From the NCBI GenBank assembly GCA_027307295.1, contig DAHUXF010000140.1:1-7223 (forward strand): 7,223 nucleotides of DNA, written 5' to 3'. Position numbers and translations under genes: made by a program. Below, in pieces: positions 1 through 5,952 of this stretch. Positions within the stretch are counted from its first letter, which is position 1. Each line of letters starts with the position of its first letter. The notes beneath the pieces were generated by a model. That model did no database searches and was not told the DNA's origin. It worked only from the letters and a program-made list of their open reading frames with translations. Source of the DNA: Acidobacteriaceae bacterium. GTDB lineage: Bacteria > Acidobacteriota > Terriglobia > Terriglobales > Acidobacteriaceae.

Positions 1-482
1 TCCGCGACCGCAACCAGGACATTGATGACGGTCTCTACAGCGCCACATCCGATCCTCGCCGGCCCACCGTGGCGCCACCGAAGGAAGAGGTCCCGCCTTT
101 TCTAAACTTCGCTCCCCTGGACAACGCGCAGATCGAGCTTGACCGCAGCGCGCGGCGTTATGCCAAAGCGATGAAGGCCTTCACCGCATCGAATGGCGCT
201 ACGCAGCCGCTGGCGGACATCAACACCAAACTGCTCATGGCGGAGCGTAAGCTGACCAATCCTGCGGGACTGCCTCGCCGTCCGTGGTACCGGCACCTGA
301 TCTATGCTCCGGGCTTCTATACCGGCTACGGCGCAAAAACGATTCCCGGCGTGCGCGAAGGGATAGAAGAGAAGCGCTATAAGGAAGCGGATGGCGAGAT
401 CATTCGCGCAGCGCAGGCCTTGCAGGACTATGCGGCGGCGGTGGATGCGGCAGCGGAAGAGATGGAAAAAGTCATTCGTTAA
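1..482 (+). CDS. M28-family glutamate carboxypeptidase II-like metallopeptidase, C-terminal part (5' end outside window)
   Basis: The frame is open from base 3, giving 159 residues in the window up to the TAA at 480-482. The GTG at base 69 is an internal valine, not a start, because the frame continues upstream without a stop. The sequence matches the transferrin-receptor-like dimerisation domain that ends glutamate carboxypeptidase II (NAALADase/PSMA) relatives. A proline-rich lead-in with VPPFLNFAPLDNA is followed by a helical stretch and then the hallmark block PWYRHLIYAPGFYTGYGAKT and TIPGVREGIE. A final helix (AAQALQDYAAAVDAAAEEME) closes the domain. In this family the catalytic di-zinc M28 domain and a protease-associated domain lie upstream, so all metal ligands are outside the window. 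In human homologues the YxxGxYTGYG-type region lies near the substrate and dimer interface. Most family members are exported peptidases acting on small peptides. The gene converges with the minus-strand gene ending at 579. Family assignment is strong; substrate is unknown. Confidence 0.9.
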   Translation, partial: RDRNQDIDDGLYSATSDPRRPTVAPPKEEVPPFLNFAPLDNAQIELDRSARRYAKAMKAFTASNGATQPLADINTKLLMAERKLTNPAGLPRRPWYRHLIYAPGFYTGYGAKTIPGVREGIEEKRYKEADGEIIRAAQALQDYAAAVDAAAEEMEKVIR

Positions 483-520
483 CGGTCATTTGTTAAACGA
501 TCGAGTGTTAAAAGATCGAG
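471..520. repeat. overlapping short imperfect tandem duplications at the peptidase stop codon
   Basis: Two small tandem duplications sit back to back. GTCATTCGTTAA (471-482, including the stop codon) recurs as GTCATTTGTTAA at 485-496, a 14-base period with one mismatch. TGTTAAACGATCGAG (491-505) is followed directly by TGTTAAAAGATCGAG (506-520), a 15-base period with one mismatch. This is read directly from the sequence. Replication slippage is the simplest origin, and no function is implied. Confidence 0.75.
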
Positions 521-540
521 GGGCCGGGCACATTTCGCAG

Positions 541-573
541 CAGGGGTGCAGCGCTTTGCTGCCTGTTTCCCTG
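541..573. terminator. possible hairpin between convergent genes
   Basis: GCAGC (548-552) and GCTGC (558-562) form a perfect 5-bp stem around a 5-base loop. Outside it, CAGGG (541-545) can pair with CCCTG (569-573) across an asymmetric internal loop. It lies in the 96-bp gap between convergent stop codons at 482 and 579, where a two-way terminator would be expected. No run of T follows on either strand, so intrinsic termination is uncertain. Confidence 0.3.
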
Positions 574-578
574 CACGG

Positions 579-1379
579 CTACTCTGATCCCCACTCAAAG
601 GACAACTGCGGCGCGCAGTTCTTGCTTTTTACCGTGACCTGCGTTGTTCCCATGGTGCGCGCTTTGACAAAGGGAGTCAGCACGGCCCAGAAGTCGCCGC
701 TGGGGTCCACTTTTGGCTGCTTATCGTTTACTTCCTGATAGGACTGAGTATGGAAACTCAGCAGCTCGCCGGGCGTGAATCCTTTGCCGTGGATCACTGC
801 CAGCTCAAACCTGGGACTCAGGCGGATGACCTCCACACTACACGACTTGTCAGTCTCAATCATGGGAGCAGGAACAATCGAAAAAAAGATCCGGGACTGA
901 TGGTCTTCTGAGACCAGGGCATGGCGGTAGATTTCTCCAATGCCTGGCGTGTACGTCAGCTTAAGTTCAGCTCCTTTCATGCGTCGAGCGCAGTTTTTGG
1001 TGGAGTCCGGAGGGCATCCGACGGTCCCATCGGCGGCAATGGCCAGCCCTTCCATCATGGTGACCGGTTGGGAAACGGTGATGGGCCATGCGATTAAGCT
1101 ATAAAGCTTGTTGCGCGGCGCTCCGCTCAACTTGACCCTGTATTGCATCACCGGCTTGCCATCCACCTGGTCCTTCTTCAGCAGTTGCACCTCCGCCTTG
1201 ATTCCAGGAGTGGTGGACTTTTCCCATGCGATGGTGGCAGCCGCTGTTTTGGAAAGTTCCGCCTGGATTTGTTCATCCGTGGCTTGTGCCGATTGAGATT
1301 TTTGCGGCGAAGCCGAGGCCTGCCCCAGAGCCACAACAAAAGCAGAGAAAAATACTGTAAGGACGGTAATATTTCGCAT
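579..1379 (-). CDS. secreted protein of unknown function (266 aa)
   Basis: I do not recognise a named family. Residues 1 to about 22 form a signal peptide (MRNITVLTVFFSAFVVALGQ followed by ASAS), so the mature protein is probably exported. A polar stretch follows (about 25-60), then a region rich in beta-type alternation. Four cysteines at 122, 130, 180 and 255 could make two disulfides, as expected outside the cytoplasm. The C-terminal third (about 185-266) contains GKGFTPGELLSF, a DPSGDFWAVL segment and a closing CAPQLSFEWG. This pattern resembles an all-beta, Ig-like domain, but that is inference. The ATG at 1379 is chosen because the signal peptide begins there; there is no convincing Shine-Dalgarno (the bases before it read TCCTCCTCGACATC). 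The gene is divergent from the S9 peptidase gene and converges with the M28 peptidase gene, so it is probably monocistronic. Confidence 0.75.
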   Translation of the reverse strand: MRNITVLTVFFSAFVVALGQASASPQKSQSAQATDEQIQAELSKTAAATIAWEKSTTPGIKAEVQLLKKDQVDGKPVMQYRVKLSGAPRNKLYSLIAWPITVSQPVTMMEGLAIAADGTVGCPPDSTKNCARRMKGAELKLTYTPGIGEIYRHALVSEDHQSRIFFSIVPAPMIETDKSCSVEVIRLSPRFELAVIHGKGFTPGELLSFHTQSYQEVNDKQPKVDPSGDFWAVLTPFVKARTMGTTQVTVKSKNCAPQLSFEWGSE

Positions 1380-1460
1380 GATGTCGAGGAGGATACCATA
1401 TAGCCCTCAGCTCCCTTCGCGACCCGGCCTATGCGCAGCCGCAGGCCATGCGGCGCGGGT

Positions 1461-1490
1461 TTGCCACCACAATCCTGCGGCTTGTATAGT
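1461..1490 (+). promoter_or_regulatory. candidate sigma70-type promoter for the S9 peptidase gene
   Basis: TTGCCA (1461-1466) and TATAGT (1485-1490) are separated by 18 bases, close to the TTGACA/TATAAT consensus. The predicted transcript would start near 1497, giving a 5' leader of roughly 27 bases before the ATG at 1524. The promoter lies inside the longest possible open frame (from 1431), which argues for the downstream start. Confidence 0.5.
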
Positions 1491-1510
1491 GAGGAGCCGA
1501 TTCCTGCACT

Positions 1511-1514
1511 GGAG
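1511..1514 (+). promoter_or_regulatory. ribosome binding site deciding the S9 peptidase start
   Basis: GGAG lies 9 bases before the ATG at 1524. It favours 1524 over the adjacent in-frame ATG at 1527 and over the distal ATG at 1431, which would add 31 residues ahead of a clear signal peptide. Confidence 0.55.
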
Positions 1515-1523
1515 AAACTGGAA

Positions 1524-3503
1524 ATGATGAAAGCTGTTACCCGGATTATTTCACTCGCGTTCATGGGACTTTTCTTTATATCTCTTGCGGTTGCACAGCA
1601 TGGCAACCAGGCCTCCAAATCGTCTGCGGGCGACGCCATCAACGCTCTGTTTGCGGCCCGGACTTTTGAGCAGACGGCCATCTCTCCCGACGGCAAGGAA
1701 GTGGCCTGGGTGGAAAGCACGAAAGACGGATCAGCGATTCACGTGAGTTCCGTGAGCGGCGGCGCAACCCGGCGGATCACCGCAGGAGGCGCGACTGAGA
1801 ATGCCATCGCGTGGTCGCCGGACAGCAAGCAGGTCGCGTTTTTCTCTGACGCCGCGAAAGCGGAGCAGGCGCAACTCTATATCGTCAATGCGGCAGGGGG
1901 CACGCCGCGCAAGCTCACCAACGTGAAAGGCTTTCTGGCCACGCCGGGGTGGTCGCCGGATGGCAAGACGATCGCAGTTCTTCTCACGGAAAATGCGGAG
2001 CGTGCAGCCGGTCCGCTGGTGGCGGAAAAGGCGCAGACCGGAGTGATTAAAGAAGCCGTGTCTGAACAGCGGCTCGCGCTGGTGGACGTTGCTACGGGCA
2101 AGCTCCGGCAGATTTCTCCGGAAGACATGTATGTGTACGAATTTGCGTGGTCGCCCGATGGTCAGCGCTTTGTGACCACCGCCGCGCATGGCAATGGCGA
2201 CAACAATTGGTACATTGCGCAGATCTACACCATCCCCGCTGCCGGCGGAGAGATGAAGTCAATATACAAGCCGCCGGTGGAATCCCAGATCGCAGTACCG
2301 GCCTGGTCGCCGGATGGGAAATCTGTTGCCTTCATCTCCGGCATCATGAGCGATGAACCGGCGGTGGGCGGAGATATCTTTGTTGTTCCGGCCGAGGGCG
2401 GCCAAGCCAAGAACATCACGCCCGGCATGAAGGCATCAGCCAGTTGGCTTACCTGGACCGTCCCCGGAAAAGTCCTTTTTGGCGAAGAGGTGGATGGCGA
2501 GAGCGGCATTGCCACGGTGGACGTGAGCAGCGGGAAGATTGAAACGCTGACCCACTCGGCGGACGTGATCACTGATGGCGGATGGGGAACAAGCATTTCC
2601 GTTTCATCTGATGGCAAGACCGCTGCGGCGGTCCTGCAATCGTTGGCGCATCCGCCGGAAGTCTGGGCCGGGCCCATTGGGCAATGGAAGCAGATCACCT
2701 CAAGCAACGCCAGTCTCAAACCTGCCTGGGGAGAAGCCAAAAGCGTTCACTGGAAGAATGATGGATTCAGCCTGCAGGGATGGCTGTTGTACCCGGCCAA
2801 TTTTGATCCGGCAAAAAAATATCCCATGGTGGTGATGGTGCATGGCGGCCCCAGTTCGCAAGCCCATCCGGGATGGCCGGGTTCGCACAGCTTTGCTGTT
2901 CCGCTTTCCACCAAAGGTTACTTTGTCTTCTTTCCCAATCCGCGCGGCAGCTTTGGCCAGGGTGAGGCATTTACCCGCGCCAATGTGAAGGACTTTGGCT
3001 ATGGCGACTTCCGCGACATTATGACCGGCGTGGACCAGGCGCTTAAGGAAGCTCCGGTGGACGAACACCGCCTGGGCATTACCGGCTGGAGTTATGGCGG
3101 GTATATGACGATGTGGGCCGTCACGCAGACCAACCGCTTTGCCGCCGCCGTGGCTGGAGCTGGACTGGCCAACTTCCAGAGCTATTATGGAGAAAACCAG
3201 ATTGATCTCTGGATGATCCCCTTCTTTGGAGCGTCTGTTTATGACGATCCACAGGTCTACGCCCGCAGCTCTCCTATTACTTTCATCAAGAACGCCAAAA
3301 CGCCCACGCTGGTCCTGGTGGGCGACAGTGACGGCGAATGCCCTACTCCGCAATCCTATGAATTCTGGCACGCCTTGAAGACCCTGGGCGTGAAGACCGA
3401 ACTTGTGGTCTATGAGCATGAAGGCCATATCTTTGCTGACCAGGCGCACCAGCGCGACGTAATAGAACGCGTAGCGGACTGGTTTACCCAATACCTGAAG
3501 TAA
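1524..3503 (+). CDS. secreted S9 family (prolyl oligopeptidase/DPP-like) serine peptidase
   Basis: This 659-residue protein is a complete S9-family peptidase that should cleave peptides outside the cytoplasm. Residues 1 to about 24 are a signal peptide ending AVA before QHGNQ. Residues about 40-395 form a TolB/WD40-like beta-propeller marked by repeated WSPDGK-type blades (SPDGKE, WSPDSK, WSPDGK, WSPDGQ, WSPDGK, SSDGKT). Residues about 415-659 form the alpha/beta-hydrolase domain. It carries the HGGP oxyanion-type motif (440-443), NPRGSFGQG (from 472) and the nucleophile elbow GWSYGGY with Ser523. The catalytic Asp is probably Asp603 in GDSDGECP, and the His is His635 in EHEGH. All three triad positions are intact. 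In this family the propeller restricts access to short peptides. DPP4-, acylaminoacyl- and oligopeptidase-type specificity cannot be separated by eye. The start at 1524 fits the signal peptide, a GGAG 9 bases upstream and the promoter at 1461-1490. It is a single gene with no close co-directional partner upstream. Confidence 0.95.
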   Translation: MMKAVTRIISLAFMGLFFISLAVAQHGNQASKSSAGDAINALFAARTFEQTAISPDGKEVAWVESTKDGSAIHVSSVSGGATRRITAGGATENAIAWSPDSKQVAFFSDAAKAEQAQLYIVNAAGGTPRKLTNVKGFLATPGWSPDGKTIAVLLTENAERAAGPLVAEKAQTGVIKEAVSEQRLALVDVATGKLRQISPEDMYVYEFAWSPDGQRFVTTAAHGNGDNNWYIAQIYTIPAAGGEMKSIYKPPVESQIAVPAWSPDGKSVAFISGIMSDEPAVGGDIFVVPAEGGQAKNITPGMKASASWLTWTVPGKVLFGEEVDGESGIATVDVSSGKIETLTHSADVITDGGWGTSISVSSDGKTAAAVLQSLAHPPEVWAGPIGQWKQITSSNASLKPAWGEAKSVHWKNDGFSLQGWLLYPANFDPAKKYPMVVMVHGGPSSQAHPGWPGSHSFAVPLSTKGYFVFFPNPRGSFGQGEAFTRANVKDFGYGDFRDIMTGVDQALKEAPVDEHRLGITGWSYGGYMTMWAVTQTNRFAAAVAGAGLANFQSYYGENQIDLWMIPFFGASVYDDPQVYARSSPITFIKNAKTPTLVLVGDSDGECPTPQSYEFWHALKTLGVKTELVVYEHEGHIFADQAHQRDVIERVADWFTQYLK

Positions 3504-3519
3504 GACGCAAGGGGGAACC

Positions 3520-3532
3520 GGGCAAAATGCCC
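3520..3532 (+). other. short hairpin just after the S9 peptidase stop
   Basis: GGGCA (3520-3524) and TGCCC (3528-3532) form a perfect 5-bp stem with an AAA loop, 17 bases after the stop codon. No T tract follows, so it may be a weak mRNA 3' structure rather than an intrinsic terminator. Confidence 0.3.
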
Positions 3533-3537
3533 TCATG

Positions 3538-3565
3538 GAAGACCGTCAGGAGAAGACCGTCAGGA
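3538..3565. repeat. perfect 14-bp tandem duplication
   Basis: GAAGACCGTCAGGA occurs twice in direct succession (3538-3551 and 3552-3565) with no mismatch. It lies 35 bases after the S9 peptidase stop and ends one base before the ATG of the possible small ORF at 3567. A recent slippage duplication would explain the perfect identity. Confidence 0.9.
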
Positions 3566-3566
3566 A

Positions 3567-3725
3567 ATGATTGCCTTAAAAAAAGTATGCCGAGAGCTTT
3601 ATTACGCAGAGCTTCTTTATTATGACGGATTAAGACGATTGGGCCATAGTCTGCTGCTCACTCTGGTGTACGCTGGGAACAGCCCTTCAGAAAAATACAA
3701 GGTGGTGTTCCACAATGGCGCATAG
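3567..3725 (+). CDS. possible 52-aa small protein upstream of and overlapping the receiver gene
   Basis: An ATG at 3567 opens a 52-codon frame ending at TAG 3723-3725. The protein begins MIALKKVCRELYYAELLYYD and ends with KYKVVFHNGA. It is basic and aromatic-rich near the N terminus, with a hydrophobic stretch SLLLTLVYAG (about 28-37). I recognise no family. A partial Shine-Dalgarno (AGGA, 3562-3565) is too close to the ATG, but a second AGGA in the first repeat copy (3548-3551) is 15 bases away. The frame overlaps the receiver start at 3715 by 11 bases, an arrangement typical of translational coupling. Against it, the composition is more AT-rich than neighbouring genes and a frame of this size can arise by chance. 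Confidence 0.27.
   Translation: MIALKKVCRELYYAELLYYDGLRRLGHSLLLTLVYAGNSPSEKYKVVFHNGA
3699..3707 (+). promoter_or_regulatory. strong ribosome binding site for the receiver gene
   Basis: AAGGTGGTG differs from the ideal AAGGAGGTG by one base and ends 7 bases before the ATG at 3715. This fixes the start of the receiver protein. Confidence 0.7.
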
Positions 3726-4086
3726 CAGACCTAAAGTCCGTATTTTGCTTGTTGATGGCGATCTCACAGTACAGCACTTGCGCGCCCTCATGCTGCGCAT
3801 GCAGGGATATGAGATTGACACCGCGGCCGATCTGGAGGCTGCCCGTGGGGTGGTTGCGGCTTCAAGACAATATGATCTGGTGATTGTGGATGTCGGCTAT
3901 TTTGCCCAGGCTGGTTTGCAGTTCTGTGAAGACATCAAGAAACAATATCCCGAACAAAAACTATTGATGCAGGTGGACGGGCATCTGCACCTTGGCCACG
4001 ATATCTGTCCGGACAAAGTCCTTTCCAAACAGGACGGGCCCTATCGCTTTGTGGAAGAAGTGGAGCGGCTGCTGCTGGCGACCTAA
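3715..4086 (+). CDS. stand-alone response-regulator receiver-like domain, degenerate
   Basis: The 123 residues make a single receiver (CheY-like) domain with no output domain. Beta-1 reads VRILLVDGD with Asp14 and Asp16. The presumed phosphoacceptor is Asp59 at the end of beta-3 (DLVIVDV). A lysine in VLSKQDGP (Lys105) fits the conserved beta-5 Lys. Several usual features are missing. The second acidic residue directly after Asp14 is Gly15. The switch Thr/Ser after beta-4 appears to be Val87 (LLMQVDG). The MP pair after the phosphorylated Asp is absent. The LSK-x-DGP ending is a style I associate with acidobacterial receivers. It may therefore be a weakly phosphorylated or phosphorylation-independent adaptor. 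No histidine kinase lies in the window, so it is an orphan here. The start is supported by a near-ideal Shine-Dalgarno 7 bases upstream. Confidence 0.82.
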   Translation: MAHSRPKVRILLVDGDLTVQHLRALMLRMQGYEIDTAADLEAARGVVAASRQYDLVIVDVGYFAQAGLQFCEDIKKQYPEQKLLMQVDGHLHLGHDICPDKVLSKQDGPYRFVEEVERLLLAT

Positions 4087-4200
4087 ACGGTTCCAGAGTT
4101 GCCATAGCAAATTTCCACACTGAGACTCAGACTCAGATGCACAGAGAAGCAGCTGAGGGGACAAAAATCATGGACAGGCCGGTCTGCATATTCGCGTTTT

Positions 4201-4262
4201 TGCGTTGATTCGCGGCTAATTTTTTCTTGATCTGCGTTCCTCAGCGCAAATCTGCGGCGAAA
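4201..4262. repeat. possible dispersed intergenic repeat with two related arms
   Basis: In the 209-bp gap between convergent genes (4087-4295), TGCGTTGATTCGCGGCTAAT (4201-4220) resembles AGCGCAAATCTGCGGCGAAA (4243-4262), sharing GCG, AT, GCGGC and AA in register. The wording (GCGTT..CGCGGC..GATCTGCGTT..CAGCGCAAATCTGCGGC) reminds me of multi-copy intergenic sequences in acidobacterial genomes, but this is recollection only. The rest of the gap holds only an ACTCAG doublet (4125-4136) and nothing gene-like. Confidence 0.35.
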
Positions 4263-4295
4263 AAGGTTCACCAACTCGGAAATCGCCGTTGTCGG

Positions 4296-4802
4296 CTATT
4301 TTCCGGCGCGATCCGGCTTCCACTTGTCCAGGAATTGAATCACGTCTTCTTCGCTCATCACGCGGGCGCGCTCAAAGTCGCGCGTGGCGTACAACACTTT
4401 CCCCTGTGCATCCAGCACGGCCAGTGACGGCACCCCTTTTTCCAGGTCTACGTGATATTTTTTGGCCAGATCAAGGTTCTTGTCATAGCGGCCCACATCC
4501 ACGTGGACTAGAACAAAATTGTCGTTGAGCAGCGGGGCGATCCTGGGCTGATGAAAAGCATTGTCCAGCACGTGGCAATCCAGGCACCAGTTGCCGCCAA
4601 AATCCAGCAGAACGCGCTTATGCTGCTTGCCGGCGGCAGCCAGAGCGTACCGTATGTCTCTGGTTGCAACGGCATTCGCGCGGTACAGCTGTGGATTGGG
4701 AGTGGCCGGGGCCTGTAGCGGAGTCCTCTTCCACTGGGCTGCTGCCAGTACAGATGTACAAAGTAGAGCGATTGAGAAAAACTGCGTGCGCCATTTCTTC
4801 AT
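4296..4802 (-). CDS. exported thioredoxin-fold protein (Thioredoxin_7/DsbD-gamma-like)
   Basis: The protein has 168 residues from the ATG at 4802. Residues 1 to about 23 are a signal peptide (MKKWRTQFFSIALLCTSVLA then AAQ), so it acts in the periplasm or at the cell surface. The redox motif is WCLDC with Cys73 and Cys76, preceded by LLDFGGN as in Thioredoxin_7-type proteins. The cis-proline follows in GVPSLAVLD (Pro125), and the terminal strand and helix are intact. Such proteins usually reduce or isomerise disulfides of exported proteins. The longer frame from 4895 would put 31 residues ahead of the signal peptide, so 4802 is preferred. No Shine-Dalgarno is evident, but TACAAT lies 9 bases upstream on the coding strand. 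The beta-lactamase-like gene lies 128 bp upstream on the same strand, so co-transcription is possible but not required. The specific redox partner is unknown. Confidence 0.88.
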   Translation of the reverse strand: MKKWRTQFFSIALLCTSVLAAAQWKRTPLQAPATPNPQLYRANAVATRDIRYALAAAGKQHKRVLLDFGGNWCLDCHVLDNAFHQPRIAPLLNDNFVLVHVDVGRYDKNLDLAKKYHVDLEKGVPSLAVLDAQGKVLYATRDFERARVMSEEDVIQFLDKWKPDRAGK

Positions 4803-4811
4803 AGCAAAATG

Positions 4812-4817
4812 ATTGTA
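4812..4817 (-). promoter_or_regulatory. candidate -10 element for the thioredoxin gene
   Basis: Read on the minus strand this is TACAAT, one base from TATAAT, ending 9 bases before the ATG at 4802. A transcript starting about 7 bases downstream would have almost no leader, which fits the missing Shine-Dalgarno. No clear -35 hexamer is seen at the usual distance. Confidence 0.35.
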
Positions 4818-4899
4818 CCCAATAGGGGCGAAGTGCACGCCTGTCTTGCACACGGACCCGAACATGGCGGCGTGCCTTTCTTGCGTCAGGGGCAATTAT

Positions 4900-4932
4900 T
4901 TGGGCGATATCATTTAATTGGGCGGTATCATT
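4900..4932. repeat. imperfect 18-bp-period direct repeat at the beta-lactamase-like stop
   Basis: TTGGGCGATATCATT (4900-4914) and TTGGGCGGTATCATT (4918-4932) match at 14 of 15 bases with an 18-base period. The second copy overlaps the stop codon (4931-4933) of the minus-strand hydrolase gene. A more degenerate third copy may continue into 4886-4899. Confidence 0.7.
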
Positions 4933-5857
4933 ATTTTGGCGAGACCACGCGCCCGTAGTCAGACGCCCTGCCCACGCGGTCAAAATAGCTGTATGTGAGG
5001 GCCGTAATTTTCCGGATGGCGGCTGATCCATCCGCTTCATTCCTGAGATATGTGGTCATAACGCAAAGAATATACGGGCGGTTTTTGACAAAGACGATGC
5101 CGGAATCATTGCGCACGGCCTCCAGCTCACCGGGCTTGTTGGCGGCCACGACATCGTCCGGCAGGCCCTGCAGCAGCGCGCTCTCCTTGTGCGTGCTCAA
5201 CACCTTCAGCAGGTCGGCGGTCATCTCCGGGTTGAGCAGCTTGCCGCGATAGAGGGTTTCCAGCAAGGTCATCATCTCGCGGGGCGTGGAAATGTTCTCG
5301 CGGCCTTCACTCGCGGCTTGCAGGTCCATCATTGCGCGGCGCAGGCGCGTGGTCTTGAGTCCCAGGCCATCGAGCATGGTGTTTACGTTGTCCAGGCCAA
5401 CGCGCCGGATCAGTACATTGGTGGCGCTGTTATCGCTGACGGCCACCATCATAGTGGCCAGGTCGCGGAGCGTCAGACGGGTCACGCCGGGCGTAAGGCC
5501 AAGCATGATGTCGCTGCCGCTGACCAGGTCTTCTTTGCGCACCACATATTCATCGCCCAGCTTGAGCTTGCCCTGCTGCGCCTGTAGATAAAGATTGGCC
5601 AGGACCGCGATCTTGATGGAGCTGGCCTGCGGCATGACCTCATCGCCGTGGATGAAAAACGTCTCGCCGGAGGTCAGGTCTTTGACTGCCAGGCCCATCA
5701 CGCCATCCAGATTCTGGTCCACATCGCGCAGATCGTCCTGAAGTTTCTGCCAGAGCGCCTGCCGCTTTTCCGCAGCCGGCTTCTCCGGACAGCACTGGGC
5801 GTGCAGCGCGAGTGCGCTTACTGATATGACGAAGGAAAGAAATATTTTTTGAAACAC
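4931..5857 (-). CDS. class A beta-lactamase-like secreted serine hydrolase with atypical active-site motifs
   Basis: The protein has 308 residues from a GTG start. Residues 1 to about 20 are a signal peptide (MFQKIFLSFVISVSALALHA), followed directly by QCC. The fold markers are SxxK at Ser79-Lys82 (ASSIKIAV), SDN at 141-143 (AVSDNSATN) and a KxG motif at 241-243. These match the class A serine beta-lactamase/PenP-like transpeptidase fold. Two points depart from true class A enzymes. The KTG motif is KPG (NKPGEL). The omega-loop region after TRLRR reads AMMDLQAASEG with no ExxLN glutamate to activate the deacylating water. Proteins of this PenP-like type occur widely outside resistance loci, and some may act on cell-wall peptides. 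Beta-lactam hydrolysis is therefore possible but not assured. The start is supported by the signal peptide and by the absence of an upstream alternative (an ATG a little upstream is followed at once by TAA). No Shine-Dalgarno is seen. No BlaI/BlaR or AmpR gene is nearby. Confidence 0.88.
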   Translation of the reverse strand: MFQKIFLSFVISVSALALHAQCCPEKPAAEKRQALWQKLQDDLRDVDQNLDGVMGLAVKDLTSGETFFIHGDEVMPQASSIKIAVLANLYLQAQQGKLKLGDEYVVRKEDLVSGSDIMLGLTPGVTRLTLRDLATMMVAVSDNSATNVLIRRVGLDNVNTMLDGLGLKTTRLRRAMMDLQAASEGRENISTPREMMTLLETLYRGKLLNPEMTADLLKVLSTHKESALLQGLPDDVVAANKPGELEAVRNDSGIVFVKNRPYILCVMTTYLRNEADGSAAIRKITALTYSYFDRVGRASDYGRVVSPK

Positions 5858-5913
5858 GTGGCGGAGTTTACATGGTGCGGCTTGCTTTGGGAAGATGGCA
5901 TAATTGGGTGCTT

Positions 5914-5952
5914 GATGACCGGATTTCCCACATCAATGACAAACCAGTCATC
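5914..5952. promoter_or_regulatory. inverted repeat in the divergent gap, possible operator
   Basis: GATGACCGG (5914-5922) and CCAGTCATC (5944-5952) are inverted copies with one mismatch, separated by 21 bases. They sit midway between the divergent starts at 5857 and 5993. This spacing could suit a dimeric regulator or an mRNA stem. No convincing -35/-10 pair overlaps it, so the role is unproven. Confidence 0.3.

Noticed and set aside
69..71. GTG as the start of a 137-residue protein
   Set aside because: The frame is open back to the window edge and the upstream residues fit the M28/TfR family, so this is an internal valine.
1431..1523. Upstream ATG extending the S9 peptidase by 31 residues
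   Set aside because: The added residues precede a clear signal peptide, the region holds a good promoter (1461-1490), and GGAG with proper spacing serves the ATG at 1524.
1178..1720. Minus-strand 180-codon frame across the divergent promoter region
   Set aside because: It overlaps the 5' ends of two well-supported genes, has no family resemblance and spans their intergenic region.
2225..3536. Long minus-strand frames opposite the S9 peptidase (2225-2740 and 2700-3536)
   Set aside because: They are antisense to a complete gene with intact catalytic motifs and have low-complexity, shadow-like translations (for example a run of histidines).
4120..4136. CTGAGACTCAG palindrome with an ACTCAG doublet
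   Set aside because: The one-base loop cannot form a stable hairpin and the repeat is too short to carry weight.
4803..4895. Longer start for the thioredoxin-fold protein at 4895
   Set aside because: It would place 31 residues of no recognisable character in front of a typical signal peptide.
5189..5591. Plus-strand frames opposite the beta-lactamase-like gene
   Set aside because: They are antisense shadows of a gene with conserved SxxK and SDN motifs.
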